NCBI RefSeq assembly: GCF_019195395.1
Contig: NZ_CP078067.1
Coordinates: 1,751,783-1,815,782 of the forward strand
DNA: 64,000 bases
Reading direction: 5' to 3'
Origin: Kaistella faecalis
GTDB taxonomy: Bacteria > Bacteroidota > Bacteroidia > Flavobacteriales > Weeksellaceae
This document shows, piece after piece, positions 23,818-32,491 of the stretch. The position numbers and the translations under genes are program-made. The notes beneath the pieces are model-generated. The model did no database searches, was not told the origin of the DNA, and saw only the letters and a list, made by a program, of their open reading frames with translations. How positions within the stretch are numbered: position 1 is the stretch's first letter; each line of letters begins with the position of its first letter.

Positions 23818-25209
23818 ATGAAAATTAAATATTCAGAACTAATTGACCAAACCCTGTATTTCCCGACTGAAGAATTCAACGTTTCGGAAAATACACTTCA
23901 GTTTCACGATATTCCTTTGATGGAGGTCGTCGAGAAGTTTGGTACACCTTTGAAATTTAATTATCTGCCGAAAATTTCCACCAATATTCAGCGTGCAAAG
24001 GCCTGGTTTAAAGAAGCCATCGAAAAGAACGATTATAAAAAAGGCTATACGTACTGTTACTGTACCAAGTCGAGCCAGTTTGCTTTTGTGGTAGAAGAAG
24101 CTTTGAAAAATGATATTTCTCTTGAAACTTCTTCGGCTTATGATATGGATATCATTAAGTCGCTTTACGAAAAAGGCAAGTACGGCAAAGACGTTGAGGT
24201 GATTTGTAACGGTTTTAAAACCGACGATTATCTGGCGAAAATTTCTGATTTAATTAACAGCGGTTTTCAAAACATCATTCCGATTCTTGACAATTACCGC
24301 GAACTTGATAAACTGACCGAAAGTATTGATTCAACCTTCAATATCGGAATCCGAATTGCTTCTGAAGAAGAACCTAAATTTGAATTCTACACCTCCAGAT
24401 TAGGGATTGGGTACAAAGATATTATCCCCTATTACAGCCAGAAAATTGCGGAACATCCGAATGCGAGGCTTAAGATGCTTCACTTTTTCATCAACACCGG
24501 AATCAAGGATACTGCGTATTACTGGAACGAATTGTATAAATGTCTCCGCGTGTATGCAAGACTTAAAAAAATTGCTCCGGAAGTGGATTCCCTCAATATC
24601 GGCGGTGGCTTTCCGATTAAAACTTCTTTGAATTTTGATTATGATTACCAGTATATGGTGAACGAAATCGTTTCGCAGATCAAAAAATTCTGTGAAGAAG
24701 AAGGCGTTGAGGAACCAAATATTTATACCGAATTCGGTAGTTTTACCGTTGGCGAAAGTGGCGGACATCTTTACAAAATTATTTCCCAGAAACGCCAGAA
24801 CGACAGGGAAAAATGGAATATGATCGACTCCTCTTTTATGACGACTTTGCCTGATACATGGGCGATCTCCAGACACTTTATCATGTTGCCGCTCAACCGT
24901 TGGGAAGATACTTACGAAAGAGTTTTCTTAGGAGGCTTAACCTGCGATTCCGACGATTATTATAATTCCGAACAGCATACGAACGCGATTTATCTGCCGG
25001 TTTTCAGCGACACAAAACCTTTGTATATTGGGTTTTTCCATACGGGGGCTTATCAGGAAACTATTGGCGGTTACGGCGGAGTACACCACTGCCTGATGCC
25101 ACAGCCACGCCATATTCTAATCAATAAAGACGAGGACGGAAATTTCACCTACGAAGTGTTCCGCGAAGAACAGAGGCCGGAAGAAGTTTTGAAACTTTTA
25201 GGATATTAA
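23818..25209 (+). CDS. speA: Biosynthetic arginine decarboxylase (fold III)
   Basis: PLP-dependent decarboxylation of arginine to agmatine, the first step of the route to putrescine. It has an alanine-racemase-type barrel followed by a beta domain. The PLP lysine is K84 in CYCTKSSQ, the phosphate-binding NIGGGFP loop lies near 260, and GGLTCDSDD with the catalytic Cys is near 380. At 463 residues it lacks the large insertion of the ~660-residue E. coli SpeA, as in other Flavobacteriia. The agmatinase gene speB lies 1.2 kb downstream, which supports the assignment. It ends at a terminator followed by an intergenic repeat. Confidence 0.88.
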   Translation: MKIKYSELIDQTLYFPTEEFNVSENTLQFHDIPLMEVVEKFGTPLKFNYLPKISTNIQRAKAWFKEAIEKNDYKKGYTYCYCTKSSQFAFVVEEALKNDISLETSSAYDMDIIKSLYEKGKYGKDVEVICNGFKTDDYLAKISDLINSGFQNIIPILDNYRELDKLTESIDSTFNIGIRIASEEEPKFEFYTSRLGIGYKDIIPYYSQKIAEHPNARLKMLHFFINTGIKDTAYYWNELYKCLRVYARLKKIAPEVDSLNIGGGFPIKTSLNFDYDYQYMVNEIVSQIKKFCEEEGVEEPNIYTEFGSFTVGESGGHLYKIISQKRQNDREKWNMIDSSFMTTLPDTWAISRHFIMLPLNRWEDTYERVFLGGLTCDSDDYYNSEQHTNAIYLPVFSDTKPLYIGFFHTGAYQETIGGYGGVHHCLMPQPRHILINKDEDGNFTYEVFREEQRPEEVLKLLGY

Positions 25210-25215
25210 AAATTC

Positions 25216-25245
25216 AAGGAGCAACAGAGGTTTGCTCCTTTTTTA
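25216..25245 (+). terminator. Intrinsic terminator of speA
   Basis: Nine-pair stem aaggagcaa/ttgctcctt followed by a T-run. Confidence 0.8.
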
Positions 25246-25249
25246 TGTT

Positions 25250-25395
25250 CGGTCCCGCTTTCTGTTGTAATCTTTTGCGGCGGCTCCGCCGCCGCAAAAA
25301 AGGATTTTCACTCCAATCGGGGCTAGAAGATCCAGTGGAAATTTTTTCCACCGACGAAAATGCCGGATTGCGCTCGCTTCGCTCGCGCCGCCTTT
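25250..25395 (+). repeat. Intergenic palindromic repeat, copy 2
   Basis: It begins gtcccgctttctg and runs through a very strong palindrome, ttttgcggcggc-tcc-gccgccgcaaaa, to ctccaatcggggctag (ends about 25326), matching copy 1 at 11964-12050. Two further hairpins follow: gtggaaa/tttccac and the GC-rich gcgctcgcttcgctcgcgc. It lies between convergent speA and the HAD gene. Confidence 0.7.
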
Positions 25396-25400
25396 GAAAC

Positions 25401-26060
25401 TTAAAAATATTTCCCGATGTTTTCAAACTCAATATCCGAAAAATCCGAAACCAGCAAGCTTGCCTTGTCGTAAACCTGGTTGCTCGAATGAGCACTTTGG
25501 TAAGCTACACAAAAAATTCCGGCAGAAAATGCAGCTTCAATTCCGTTGGTGGAATCTTCGATGACCATACAGTTTTCCTTCGGTTCGCCAGCCATTTTCG
25601 CAGCGGTAATAAAGATTTCGGGATGAGGTTTTGATTCCTGTAAATCTGCACCGCTGATCTTTCCGAGAAAATATTTTTCCAATTCAAACTTTTTGAAAAC
25701 CCAGTTGATGGTATTCATGTGAGCTGAAGATGCAAGAATGAGTTTCAGGCCGTTTTCAAAATAGTTTTCAATGAGGTTTTTGACTCCGGGAAGAAGTTCA
25801 AAATCACTATCTGTATCAAAATAGTGTTTAAAATAGCTGCGTTTTATAGAGGCCAACTCTTCGTGCGAATACTGCAATTCGAATTTTTCGATTAAGGTGC
25901 TGCAGACTTTTTTTGTTGATGAGCCTGTAAAAGTGGTGTACAATTCTTCCGGAACTTCGATTCCCAAATCATCAAACATTTTGAAATATGCTTTTCGGTG
26001 AAGCGGTTCCGTATCCACAATTACACCATCCATATCGAAAAGAACTGCTTTTAAAGGCAT
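25401..26060 (-). CDS. HAD-superfamily phosphatase, beta-phosphoglucomutase-like
   Basis: Cytosolic haloacid-dehalogenase-fold phosphatase with a C1 helical cap. Motif I is FDMDGVIVD with nucleophile D9 and D11. A Ser in the LASSAH motif II follows, then SKPHPEIF with the motif III Lys, and motif IV is MVIEDSTNGIEAAFSAG. 219 residues, typical of the beta-phosphoglucomutase/small-sugar-phosphatase branch. Substrate is not predictable. It lies 54 nt downstream of the DUF5808 gene on the same strand. Confidence 0.88.
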   Translation of the reverse strand: MPLKAVLFDMDGVIVDTEPLHRKAYFKMFDDLGIEVPEELYTTFTGSSTKKVCSTLIEKFELQYSHEELASIKRSYFKHYFDTDSDFELLPGVKNLIENYFENGLKLILASSAHMNTINWVFKKFELEKYFLGKISGADLQESKPHPEIFITAAKMAGEPKENCMVIEDSTNGIEAAFSAGIFCVAYQSAHSSNQVYDKASLLVSDFSDIEFENIGKYF

Positions 26061-26114
26061 ATTGAATTTTTCACAAAGGTAAATAAATTCACATTTAGCT
26101 TTATACAGTCGTTG

Positions 26115-26324
26115 TTAGCTGTTTCTTTCAATCATGAATATCACAAAGTAGAAAAAAGCAAGCATTGCAACTAGAGCTGCTATCGATTTCCAGTTTGCGA
26201 AATTCACAGTCCAACCCATCCAGGGAATTCTTTTGGGCGGAAAAATTCTGTCGTCTTCTTTATTGTAATAAAAAATTCCCCAAATCCATTTTCCGGAATT
26301 ACTTTCTAAATTATCTTTTTCCAT
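26115..26324 (-). CDS. DUF5808 small membrane protein
   Basis: A 69-residue protein. The first half holds W-x-W-GIFYYNKEDDRIFPPKR, then GWTVNFAN, the pattern of DUF5808; a single hydrophobic helix covers about 48-65, ending in a short polar tail. No signal peptide. The family is of unknown function and is often found fused to, or next to, membrane proteins. It is transcribed toward the HAD gene, 54 nt away. Confidence 0.75.
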   Translation of the reverse strand: MEKDNLESNSGKWIWGIFYYNKEDDRIFPPKRIPWMGWTVNFANWKSIAALVAMLAFFYFVIFMIERNS

Positions 26325-26408
26325 CAGTAAAGCTTTGAACTAAAGATATGAAATTCTAACTTACCAACTGTCAGCGAATTGCCGGTTATGTTTTACGGTT
26401 GATTTTTT

Positions 26409-26416
26409 TATCTTTG
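26409..26416 (+). promoter_or_regulatory. -7 element of speB
   Basis: TATCTTTG matches TAnnTTTG, 38 nt before the ATG. The leader carries three copies of aattcaaaat (26419, 26433, 26440). Confidence 0.45.
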
Positions 26417-26454
26417 AAAATTCAAAATCTATAATTCAAAATTCAAAATTTCAC

Positions 26455-27303
26455 ATGAAAACATACGCAGGAATTCCGGAGGAAAATGCACAATTAGAAA
26501 CCTCGAAAGTAGTGCTTGTAACCGTTCCTTACGACGGAACTTCAACCTGGGGAAAGGGCGCAGACAAAGGCCCGGAACTTTTTCTTGATGCCTCAGAAAA
26601 TATGGAGCTTTACGACATCGAAACCGGAACAGAACCTTATTTGGAAGGGGTTTATCTTGCGGAAGAAATCGCCGAGAAATCTTCACCGGAAGCGATGACG
26701 GAAGCGGTTTATCAGAAGACCAAGGAACTTTTGAACACGGATAAGTTATTTACGCTTTTTGGTGGCGAACATTCAGTTTCAATAGGTTCCATCCGTGCGG
26801 TTGGTGAAAAATTTGAAAACTTAACCGTTTTGCAGTTTGACGCACATACCGATTTACGTCCGGATTTTCACGGTTCTACCTCAAACCATGCATGCGCAGT
26901 GTATGAAGCAAGTAAAAAACACAATTTAGTACAGGTCGGAATCCGTTCTATGGACGTGGAAGAAATGGAACATGTGAATAAAGAGCAGTGTTTCTGGGCG
27001 CACGAAATCGCGACAAACCCGAACTGGATTGATGATGTTCTGGCAAAAGTTTCCGGAAATGTGTACATCACCATCGATCTGGATGCTTTTGATCCTTCGA
27101 TTGCACCTTCTACAGGAACTCCGGAACCGGGCGGACTTCAATGGTATCCAACACTGGAACTGCTGAAGAAAGTTTTCGAAAAATGTAACGTTGTTGCTTT
27201 TGACATTGTAGAATTAATGGATTCCCCGATGCCAAAACCCACCGCGTTCCTGGCGGCAAAGCTTTATTACAAAATGTTAGCATATTATCATATTTCCAAA
27301 TAA
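26455..27303 (+). CDS. speB: Agmatinase (ureohydrolase family)
   Basis: Binuclear-manganese ureohydrolase; with speA nearby the natural reading is agmatine to putrescine plus urea. Metal ligands are all present: H106 in GGEHS, D129/H131/D133 in DAHTD, D208/D210 in DLDAFDP. GTPEPGG follows at 221-227, and the LMDSPMP region lies near 262. 282 residues is normal. Agmatinase, guanidinobutyrase and arginase are hard to separate by sequence alone, so the speA context carries weight. It has its own promoter. Confidence 0.9.
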   Translation: MKTYAGIPEENAQLETSKVVLVTVPYDGTSTWGKGADKGPELFLDASENMELYDIETGTEPYLEGVYLAEEIAEKSSPEAMTEAVYQKTKELLNTDKLFTLFGGEHSVSIGSIRAVGEKFENLTVLQFDAHTDLRPDFHGSTSNHACAVYEASKKHNLVQVGIRSMDVEEMEHVNKEQCFWAHEIATNPNWIDDVLAKVSGNVYITIDLDAFDPSIAPSTGTPEPGGLQWYPTLELLKKVFEKCNVVAFDIVELMDSPMPKPTAFLAAKLYYKMLAYYHISK

Positions 27304-27324
27304 GAGGAAGGATAATGAAAAACG

Positions 27325-27362
27325 AAAATCTCTTTCGGCACTGTGCTGAAAGAGATTTTTTG
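27325..27362. terminator. Terminator between speB and the CocE-like gene
   Basis: Eleven-pair stem aaatctctttc/gaaagagattt, with a T-run on the plus strand and a shorter one on the minus strand; it can serve both convergent genes. Confidence 0.75.
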
Positions 27363-27379
27363 ATATTTTTTTTATCAAA

Positions 27380-29236
27380 TTACTTTAAAACATCGGCTTC
27401 AATAAAACTGTCACTGAAGATTTTAATGAAAGCTTTGGTATAATCTTCTTTTGTTGCAAAGTTCGGATTATCCATAAATTTTTGAGGATTCACGGAAAAC
27501 AGCGGGAACCAGGTGCTTGAAATCTGAATTTGGATTCGGTGTCCTTTTTTGAACGTGTGTACCACATCCTGCAATCTGAAATTCACGGCTGTTTTCTGGT
27601 TGGCGACCAGTGCTTCAGGTTTTTCCTTTGAATTTCTGAATCTCGCCGGCATAATTTCACTGCGCACCATTTGGTGGTAATTTCCGTAGATGACGCCATC
27701 TTTCTTTTCCAGTGGTTTAAAATCTTCCGGATAAACGTCAATCAGTTTCACCGCGAAATCTGCATCAGTCGAAGTGGATGCGATATTCAGATTTGCCATA
27801 ATTTCACCTGCGAAAGTCAGATCTTCGGTTAATATATCTGTCGTGAAAGTTAAAACATCTGGTCTTCCAATGGCGAAACGCTGGTCTTCACTCATATAAT
27901 TTCTCGGTGTAAATCCGTTGAACCCTTTTAAATTATCAGAACTTAATACCGGGTTATTGGGATCGCTGTAATACTCCGAAACCGTATTGGCGGCGCTGTT
28001 TTTTAAAGTTCCGTCCGCGAGGTAAAAGTTGAGTTTTGCCGCTTCTTTTGGGGGATAAGTTTTGAATTCTTTCCACTCTTTTTTTCCGGTGTCATACATA
28101 ACCGCTTCCGGCAATCCTGCATCAGTTTTGGTATTTCCTTTCAGATAATGACTGAAAAATTTGGTTTCCAGATTTTTCTGGTAATAAGTCGCGATGCTGT
28201 CTCCGAAATAAATATCGTTGTGAAAATGCTTTCCGGTTTCCCTTCCCCAGGCTCCGTGAGAAAACGGTCCCATAACGATAGTGTTTTTAGCTTTCGGACT
28301 GGTTTTTTCAATGGTTTTGTAAATGTTTAATGGTCCGAATAAATCTTCAGCGTCGTACCAGCCACCCACAGTCATTACGGCATGGTTAACGTTTTTCAGG
28401 TGAGGTAAAAGACTTCTTTTCTGCCAATATTCATCGTAATTCGGGTGATTCATAATTTCGGTCATAAAGAAATTGTCTTTATAATATTTTTCATAGCCAT
28501 CCTTTAGAGTTCCCATGTCACGGTAAAATTTCAGGCCGTCTTCGGAAGTTTGTTTGATTGAAGAATCGGTATACCACGCTTTGTTTTCCGCTTTGGTTTT
28601 GTGAACGCCAAATACGGGAAAGGTGCGGAAATAACCGAGCATAAATTTACCGTTGTGCAGGAAATCATCATTCCAGAAATCTGAGATCGGTGCCTGTGGC
28701 GAAGACGCTACCAAAGCAGGATGGTCCGCCAAAATTCCGGCAGCAGTATAGAATCCGGGATATGAAGTTCCGTACTGACCAACTTTTCCGTTGTTGTTAG
28801 CAATGTTTTTCAGGAGCCATTCAATGGTATCGTAGGTGTCGGTACTTTCATCAACGTCTTTTTTAGTTTTACGCTCAACCTGTGGCGTCATGTTGGTAAA
28901 AGTTCCTTCGCTCATGTATCTGCCACGTACATCCTGATAGACGAAAATATATTTATCGTTCATCAGGTATTTGTTGGGACCTAAAGAAGACCGGTATTCA
29001 TTTTCGCCGTACGGCGCAACGCTGTAGCAGGTGCGTTGCATGATGAACGGATATTTTTTTGTTTTGGAAAGGTCTTTCGGAATGTAAATTGAAGTGAATA
29101 ATTTCACTCCGTCCCGCATGGGGATATAAACCTCTTTTTTGGTAAAATTTTCTTTAACGAAAGTATTGTCAGATTTAGTTTGGGCAGCAACTGCCAGGAA
29201 ACAGAACAGAAGAATAATCTGTAAGCATTTTTTCAT
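27380..29236 (-). CDS. CocE/NonD family hydrolase (S15 X-Pro peptidase-like), secreted
   Basis: Signal peptide of about 19 residues ending VAAQ, so periplasmic or extracellular. An alpha/beta-hydrolase domain of the CocE/X-prolyl dipeptidyl-peptidase superfamily follows, with RDGVKLFTSIYIP near 41-53, QDVRGRYMSEG near 101-111 and the nucleophile in GTSYPG (S158). A C-terminal jelly-roll domain (about 420-610) ends with KGHRIQIQISSTWFP. 618 residues is the family norm. Known members hydrolyse cocaine esters, acylated glutaryl-cephalosporins or X-Pro peptides, so the native substrate is open. Confidence 0.9.
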   Translation of the reverse strand: MKKCLQIILLFCFLAVAAQTKSDNTFVKENFTKKEVYIPMRDGVKLFTSIYIPKDLSKTKKYPFIMQRTCYSVAPYGENEYRSSLGPNKYLMNDKYIFVYQDVRGRYMSEGTFTNMTPQVERKTKKDVDESTDTYDTIEWLLKNIANNNGKVGQYGTSYPGFYTAAGILADHPALVASSPQAPISDFWNDDFLHNGKFMLGYFRTFPVFGVHKTKAENKAWYTDSSIKQTSEDGLKFYRDMGTLKDGYEKYYKDNFFMTEIMNHPNYDEYWQKRSLLPHLKNVNHAVMTVGGWYDAEDLFGPLNIYKTIEKTSPKAKNTIVMGPFSHGAWGRETGKHFHNDIYFGDSIATYYQKNLETKFFSHYLKGNTKTDAGLPEAVMYDTGKKEWKEFKTYPPKEAAKLNFYLADGTLKNSAANTVSEYYSDPNNPVLSSDNLKGFNGFTPRNYMSEDQRFAIGRPDVLTFTTDILTEDLTFAGEIMANLNIASTSTDADFAVKLIDVYPEDFKPLEKKDGVIYGNYHQMVRSEIMPARFRNSKEKPEALVANQKTAVNFRLQDVVHTFKKGHRIQIQISSTWFPLFSVNPQKFMDNPNFATKEDYTKAFIKIFSDSFIEADVLK

Positions 29237-29296
29237 AGATAGTAATTTTGAACGAATGTATAGAAAAATTCAGAAATTTAATTGTTTAAAATATTA

Positions 29297-29914
29297 ATGA
29301 TGACCTTATTCGGAAATCTTAGTGATTCCTCTCTAAACCTGCTTCCACGGGACGGAACAGTAATTTATTATGGCAAAATTATTGATAGGGAAGATGCGGA
29401 TCGCTTTTACCACAAACTTTTAGAAAAGATTGAATGGAAAAATGATGAGGCTGTTATATTCGGAAAGAAGATCTTCACAAAAAGAAAGGTCGCATGGTAC
29501 GGAGACCAAGGGTTTGAATATACTTATTCGAAAACTACCAAAACTGCATTACCGTGGACTGAAGAACTTCTTTTATTGAAGAAAGCCATAGAAGAAGAAA
29601 CTGGCGAGAAATTTAATTCATGTTTGCTGAACCTTTATCATTCGGGTAATGAAGGAATGGCATACCACAGCGATGCAGAAAAGGACCTGAAGAAAAACGG
29701 TGCGATTGCATCAGTAAGTTTGGGGGCAGAAAGAAAGTTTTCCTTCAAGCACAAGGTGAGTGGTGAAAAAGTTGAGCTCATTTTAGAACACGGAAGCCTT
29801 TTGGTGATGAAAGACGAGACCCAGTCTTATTGGCTTCACCGCCTTCCTCCGACTAAAAAAGTGACTCTGCCCAGAATTAATCTAACCTTCAGGACTATCG
29901 ATGAACGCCAGTAA
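29297..29914 (+). CDS. alkB: AlkB-type Fe(II)/2-oxoglutarate dioxygenase
   Basis: Removes alkyl lesions from DNA or RNA bases by oxidative demethylation. Numbered from the ATG at 29297: the iron ligands are H124, D126 (YHSDAE) and H181 (WLHRLPP); 2-oxoglutarate is bound by R193 and R199 in PRINLTFR. The nucleotide-recognition region includes RKVAWYGDQGFEYTYS. 205 residues, the size of the short ALKBH2/3-like bacterial forms. An in-frame TTG lies 15 nt upstream, but the double ATG at 29297/29300 is the likely start. Single gene. Confidence 0.92.
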   Translation: MMTLFGNLSDSSLNLLPRDGTVIYYGKIIDREDADRFYHKLLEKIEWKNDEAVIFGKKIFTKRKVAWYGDQGFEYTYSKTTKTALPWTEELLLLKKAIEEETGEKFNSCLLNLYHSGNEGMAYHSDAEKDLKKNGAIASVSLGAERKFSFKHKVSGEKVELILEHGSLLVMKDETQSYWLHRLPPTKKVTLPRINLTFRTIDERQ

Positions 29915-30074
29915 ACTCTAATATTAAACTTGTATATTTGAATTGTTTCTTTTTAAAACGGTGTAAATTCTTAAATGCGCGGAAATTTTAAGAAAATTTT
30001 ATCATTCTATTATAAAGGGGACTTCTGTTTTATATTTAAATTTGAAAACCAATATTAACATTAATAAATTCACT

Positions 30075-30554
30075 ATGAAAAAAACACTCGCAATGGCGGC
30101 GTTAGCGCTCGCTGTATCCTTCGGATCTATCGCCTGTAAGAAAAAAGTTACAGATGCCGACCTACAAACCCAGGCTACAACAGTAGTAACCTCTAACCCG
30201 ACAGCATCCGTTGAAGTGAAAGACGGTACTGCGCATTTAAGCGGAACTTTCGCCGATCAGGCTTCAAAAGATGCAATGATTGCTTCTTTAAAAGCAATTC
30301 CGGGAATTAAAGATGTAATGGATATGGCAACCATTGAAGCTCCAGTGGTTGTAGAAACAGTATCTGCTGTTGATCCTGCAGTTCAGCAAAAGGTATCCGA
30401 CGCTGTTAAAGATTTCCCTTCGGTTAAGGTTGAAGTGATCAACGGCGAATTAACGCTTACAGGAAATGTTTCTCCGGAGCAGGCAAGAAAAATCAAAATG
30501 TCTGTGGATGGTCTACAGGCTGGAAAAGTTAACTATAATTACACCGTAAAATAA
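30075..30554 (+). CDS. BON-domain lipoprotein
   Basis: Lipoprotein signal peptide ending GSIAC (about Cys21), mature start KKKVTD, so no acidic export signal: probably held in the inner leaflet facing the periplasm. Two BON domains (about 25-85 and 95-157) show the repeated VEVKDGTAHLSGT and VEVINGELTLTGN patterns. BON domains bind membranes or cell wall in osmotic-shock proteins such as OsmY. I chose ATG 30075 over an upstream TTG because it gives a clean signal peptide. It is followed after 6 nt by the BON-SH3 gene. Confidence 0.85.
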   Translation: MKKTLAMAALALAVSFGSIACKKKVTDADLQTQATTVVTSNPTASVEVKDGTAHLSGTFADQASKDAMIASLKAIPGIKDVMDMATIEAPVVVETVSAVDPAVQQKVSDAVKDFPSVKVEVINGELTLTGNVSPEQARKIKMSVDGLQAGKVNYNYTVK

Positions 30555-30560
30555 TCAGTC

Positions 30561-30980
30561 ATGAGTGCATTACAGGATAAATACGCAGGAGTAATTTCAG
30601 CAGCTCAGTCGGCTGGTGTCTCTAATCTTCAGGTAACAGAACAGGACGGTATTCTTTATGTGTCAGGAAGCGCAGCGTCTACAGCAGCGAAAGATGCAGT
30701 ATGGAACGCGCTTGGAGCAATCGATTCTACTTATTCAGCTTCAGATATCAATGTTGATGTTCAGGTTTCCGGATTAGCTTCCGGCTCATCTTTAACAGTT
30801 GCTACTGAAGATTCTAACCTTAATATCAGACAGGAACCTTCTACAGATGCGGCCATTGTTGGCAAAGCTGGAAAAGGCGAATCTGTAACTTTAGTAGAGC
30901 AGACCTCTGATGACTGGTGGAAAATAAGAACTGCCGATGGCGAAGAGGGATACGCTTATGCAAGATATTTAAGAGCTTAA
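30561..30980 (+). CDS. BON plus bacterial SH3 domain protein
   Basis: A 139-residue protein with an N-terminal BON-like domain (about 1-68, VTEQDGILYVSGSA) and a C-terminal bacterial SH3 domain (about 75-138: NLNIRQEPSTDAAIVGKAGKGE, then DDWWKIRTADGEEGYAYARYL). The layout parallels the BON-LysM protein YgaU/Kbp of E. coli, which is cytosolic, with SH3b in place of LysM. There is no signal peptide, odd for an SH3b domain that normally binds cell wall. It begins 6 nt after the lipoprotein gene, so the two BON proteins are surely co-expressed. Confidence 0.85.
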   Translation: MSALQDKYAGVISAAQSAGVSNLQVTEQDGILYVSGSAASTAAKDAVWNALGAIDSTYSASDINVDVQVSGLASGSSLTVATEDSNLNIRQEPSTDAAIVGKAGKGESVTLVEQTSDDWWKIRTADGEEGYAYARYLRA

Positions 30981-31001
30981 TCGGATTTCCAATCAAATTA
31001 C

Positions 31002-31031
31002 AAACCTCTGAATCTTTCAGAGGTTTTTTTA
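31002..31031 (+). terminator. Intrinsic terminator of the BON operon
   Basis: Eleven-pair stem aaacctctgaa/ttcagaggttt, three-base loop, T-run. Confidence 0.85.
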
Positions 31032-31118
31032 TGACCTTTTTAGAACTGATTTATTATTTGTTTTTTTGATGCTTTGTTTTGCATGAGCCCATAATTAAAG
31101 ATAATCCGCAAAAAAACA

Positions 31119-31126
31119 TATATTTG
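31119..31126 (+). promoter_or_regulatory. -7 element of the DAACS transporter gene
   Basis: TATATTTG matches TAnnTTTG; it gives a leader of about 60 nt. Confidence 0.45.
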
Positions 31127-31193
31127 TATTCTTACAAATTTTATATTCAAAGATCGCCATACGCGGTTAATTCACAGAAAAAACAATAAATTC

Positions 31194-32444
31194 ATGAAAG
31201 GTCAAAACAAACTGTTCATTGCCATTATCGTTGCATTAATAGTAGGAGTTGTAATGGGCGGTATCGTACACACCCAATACCCGGAAAGTTCCGAAGGATT
31301 TGCTCAAAACATTAAACTTTTAGGGACTGTTTTTATCCGGTTAGTACAGATGATTATAGCGCCGCTGGTATTTACCACGCTCGTGGTGGGTATTGCAAAA
31401 ATGAGCGATATAAAAATGATTGGCCGTGTGGGAACAAAAGCAATGCTGTGGTTCATTACCGCTTCTCTGGTTTCATTAATGATTGGGCTTGTTTTCGTGA
31501 ACTGGCTGGAGCCGGGCAAAGTAATGCAGCTTCCGATTCCTGCGGCGGGTGATGCCGGCGATGTAGTGGCAAATAGCCAGGGGCTTTCTTTAGAACAGTT
31601 TGTAAAACATATTATCCCGAAAAGTTTATTTGAAGCATTCGCAACAAACGAGGTTCTGCAAATCGTAGTATTCTCCATTATGTTTGGAGTTGCCTTGGCA
31701 AATATGGGGGAGGAATACACAAAACCGATCGTTCGTGCTCTCGATATTTGTGCACACGCAATTTTGAAGATGGTAGGTTATATCATGTGGTTTGCACCAC
31801 TGGGTGTTTTAGGTGCCATCGCGGCGGTGGTAGCTACTAACGGTTTTGATATCTTTAAAGTTTATGCCATTTATCTCCGCGATTTCTTTTTTGCTCTTGC
31901 TATTTTGTGGTTAGTATTACTTATTGTGGGATATCTGATTTTAGGAAACCGTCTTTTTGAATTGTTACGCAGAATAAAAGCACCTTTGCTTATTGCTTTT
32001 TCTACAACAAGCTCCGAGGCAGTTTTTCCGAAATTGGTGGAAGAACTCGAAAGGTTCGGCTGTAATAACAGGATTGTATCCTTTATTCTTCCCTTGGGAT
32101 ACTCTTTCAATTTGGACGGAAGCATGATGTATATGACTTTTGCTGCAATTTTCATCGCCCAGATTTACGGAATTGATATGTCACTCGGGCAGCAGATCAC
32201 CATGCTTTTAGTATTGATGCTGACTTCCAAAGGAATTGCGGGAGTGCCGCGCGCGAGTTTGGTAATTATCGTAGCAACGTGTACGATGTTTGGAATTCCG
32301 CCGGAAGGTATCGCCCTGATCTTACCGATTGATCATTTCTGTGACATGGGAAGAAGTATGACTAATGTTTTGGGTAATGCGCTGGCAACTTCTTCTGTTT
32401 CTAAATGGGAAGGGCAGCTCAACGATCATGGCGGAGATTTATAA
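31194..32444 (+). CDS. Dicarboxylate/amino acid:cation symporter (DAACS family)
   Basis: Inner-membrane sodium- or proton-coupled importer of glutamate/aspartate or C4-dicarboxylates (GltP/DctA/GltT family). Eight helices and two re-entrant loops are indicated. The signature serine-rich loop STTSSEAVFPKLVEE, the helix-7 GYSFNLDGSMMYMT motif and the second loop SKGIAGVPRASLV are present, and DHFCDMGRSMTNVLGN carries the substrate-binding Asp/Arg/Asn set. An Arg in the RSMTN helix favours acidic amino acids over neutral ones. 416 residues. brnQ starts 47 nt downstream. Confidence 0.93.
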   Translation: MKGQNKLFIAIIVALIVGVVMGGIVHTQYPESSEGFAQNIKLLGTVFIRLVQMIIAPLVFTTLVVGIAKMSDIKMIGRVGTKAMLWFITASLVSLMIGLVFVNWLEPGKVMQLPIPAAGDAGDVVANSQGLSLEQFVKHIIPKSLFEAFATNEVLQIVVFSIMFGVALANMGEEYTKPIVRALDICAHAILKMVGYIMWFAPLGVLGAIAAVVATNGFDIFKVYAIYLRDFFFALAILWLVLLIVGYLILGNRLFELLRRIKAPLLIAFSTTSSEAVFPKLVEELERFGCNNRIVSFILPLGYSFNLDGSMMYMTFAAIFIAQIYGIDMSLGQQITMLLVLMLTSKGIAGVPRASLVIIVATCTMFGIPPEGIALILPIDHFCDMGRSMTNVLGNALATSSVSKWEGQLNDHGGDL

Positions 32445-32491
32445 GCTTTTATCAGGCCTGAAAATCACTTTTAAATAAGTTTACAATTTCA

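Noticed and set aside
24400-24876. Minus-strand ORF of 158 codons inside speA
   Set aside because: Shadow of the conserved decarboxylase reading frame; no recognisable domain or start signal.
26419-26450. CRISPR-like or iteron array (three aattcaaaat units)
   Set aside because: The units are 10 nt, partly overlapping and AT-simple, without spacers of constant length.
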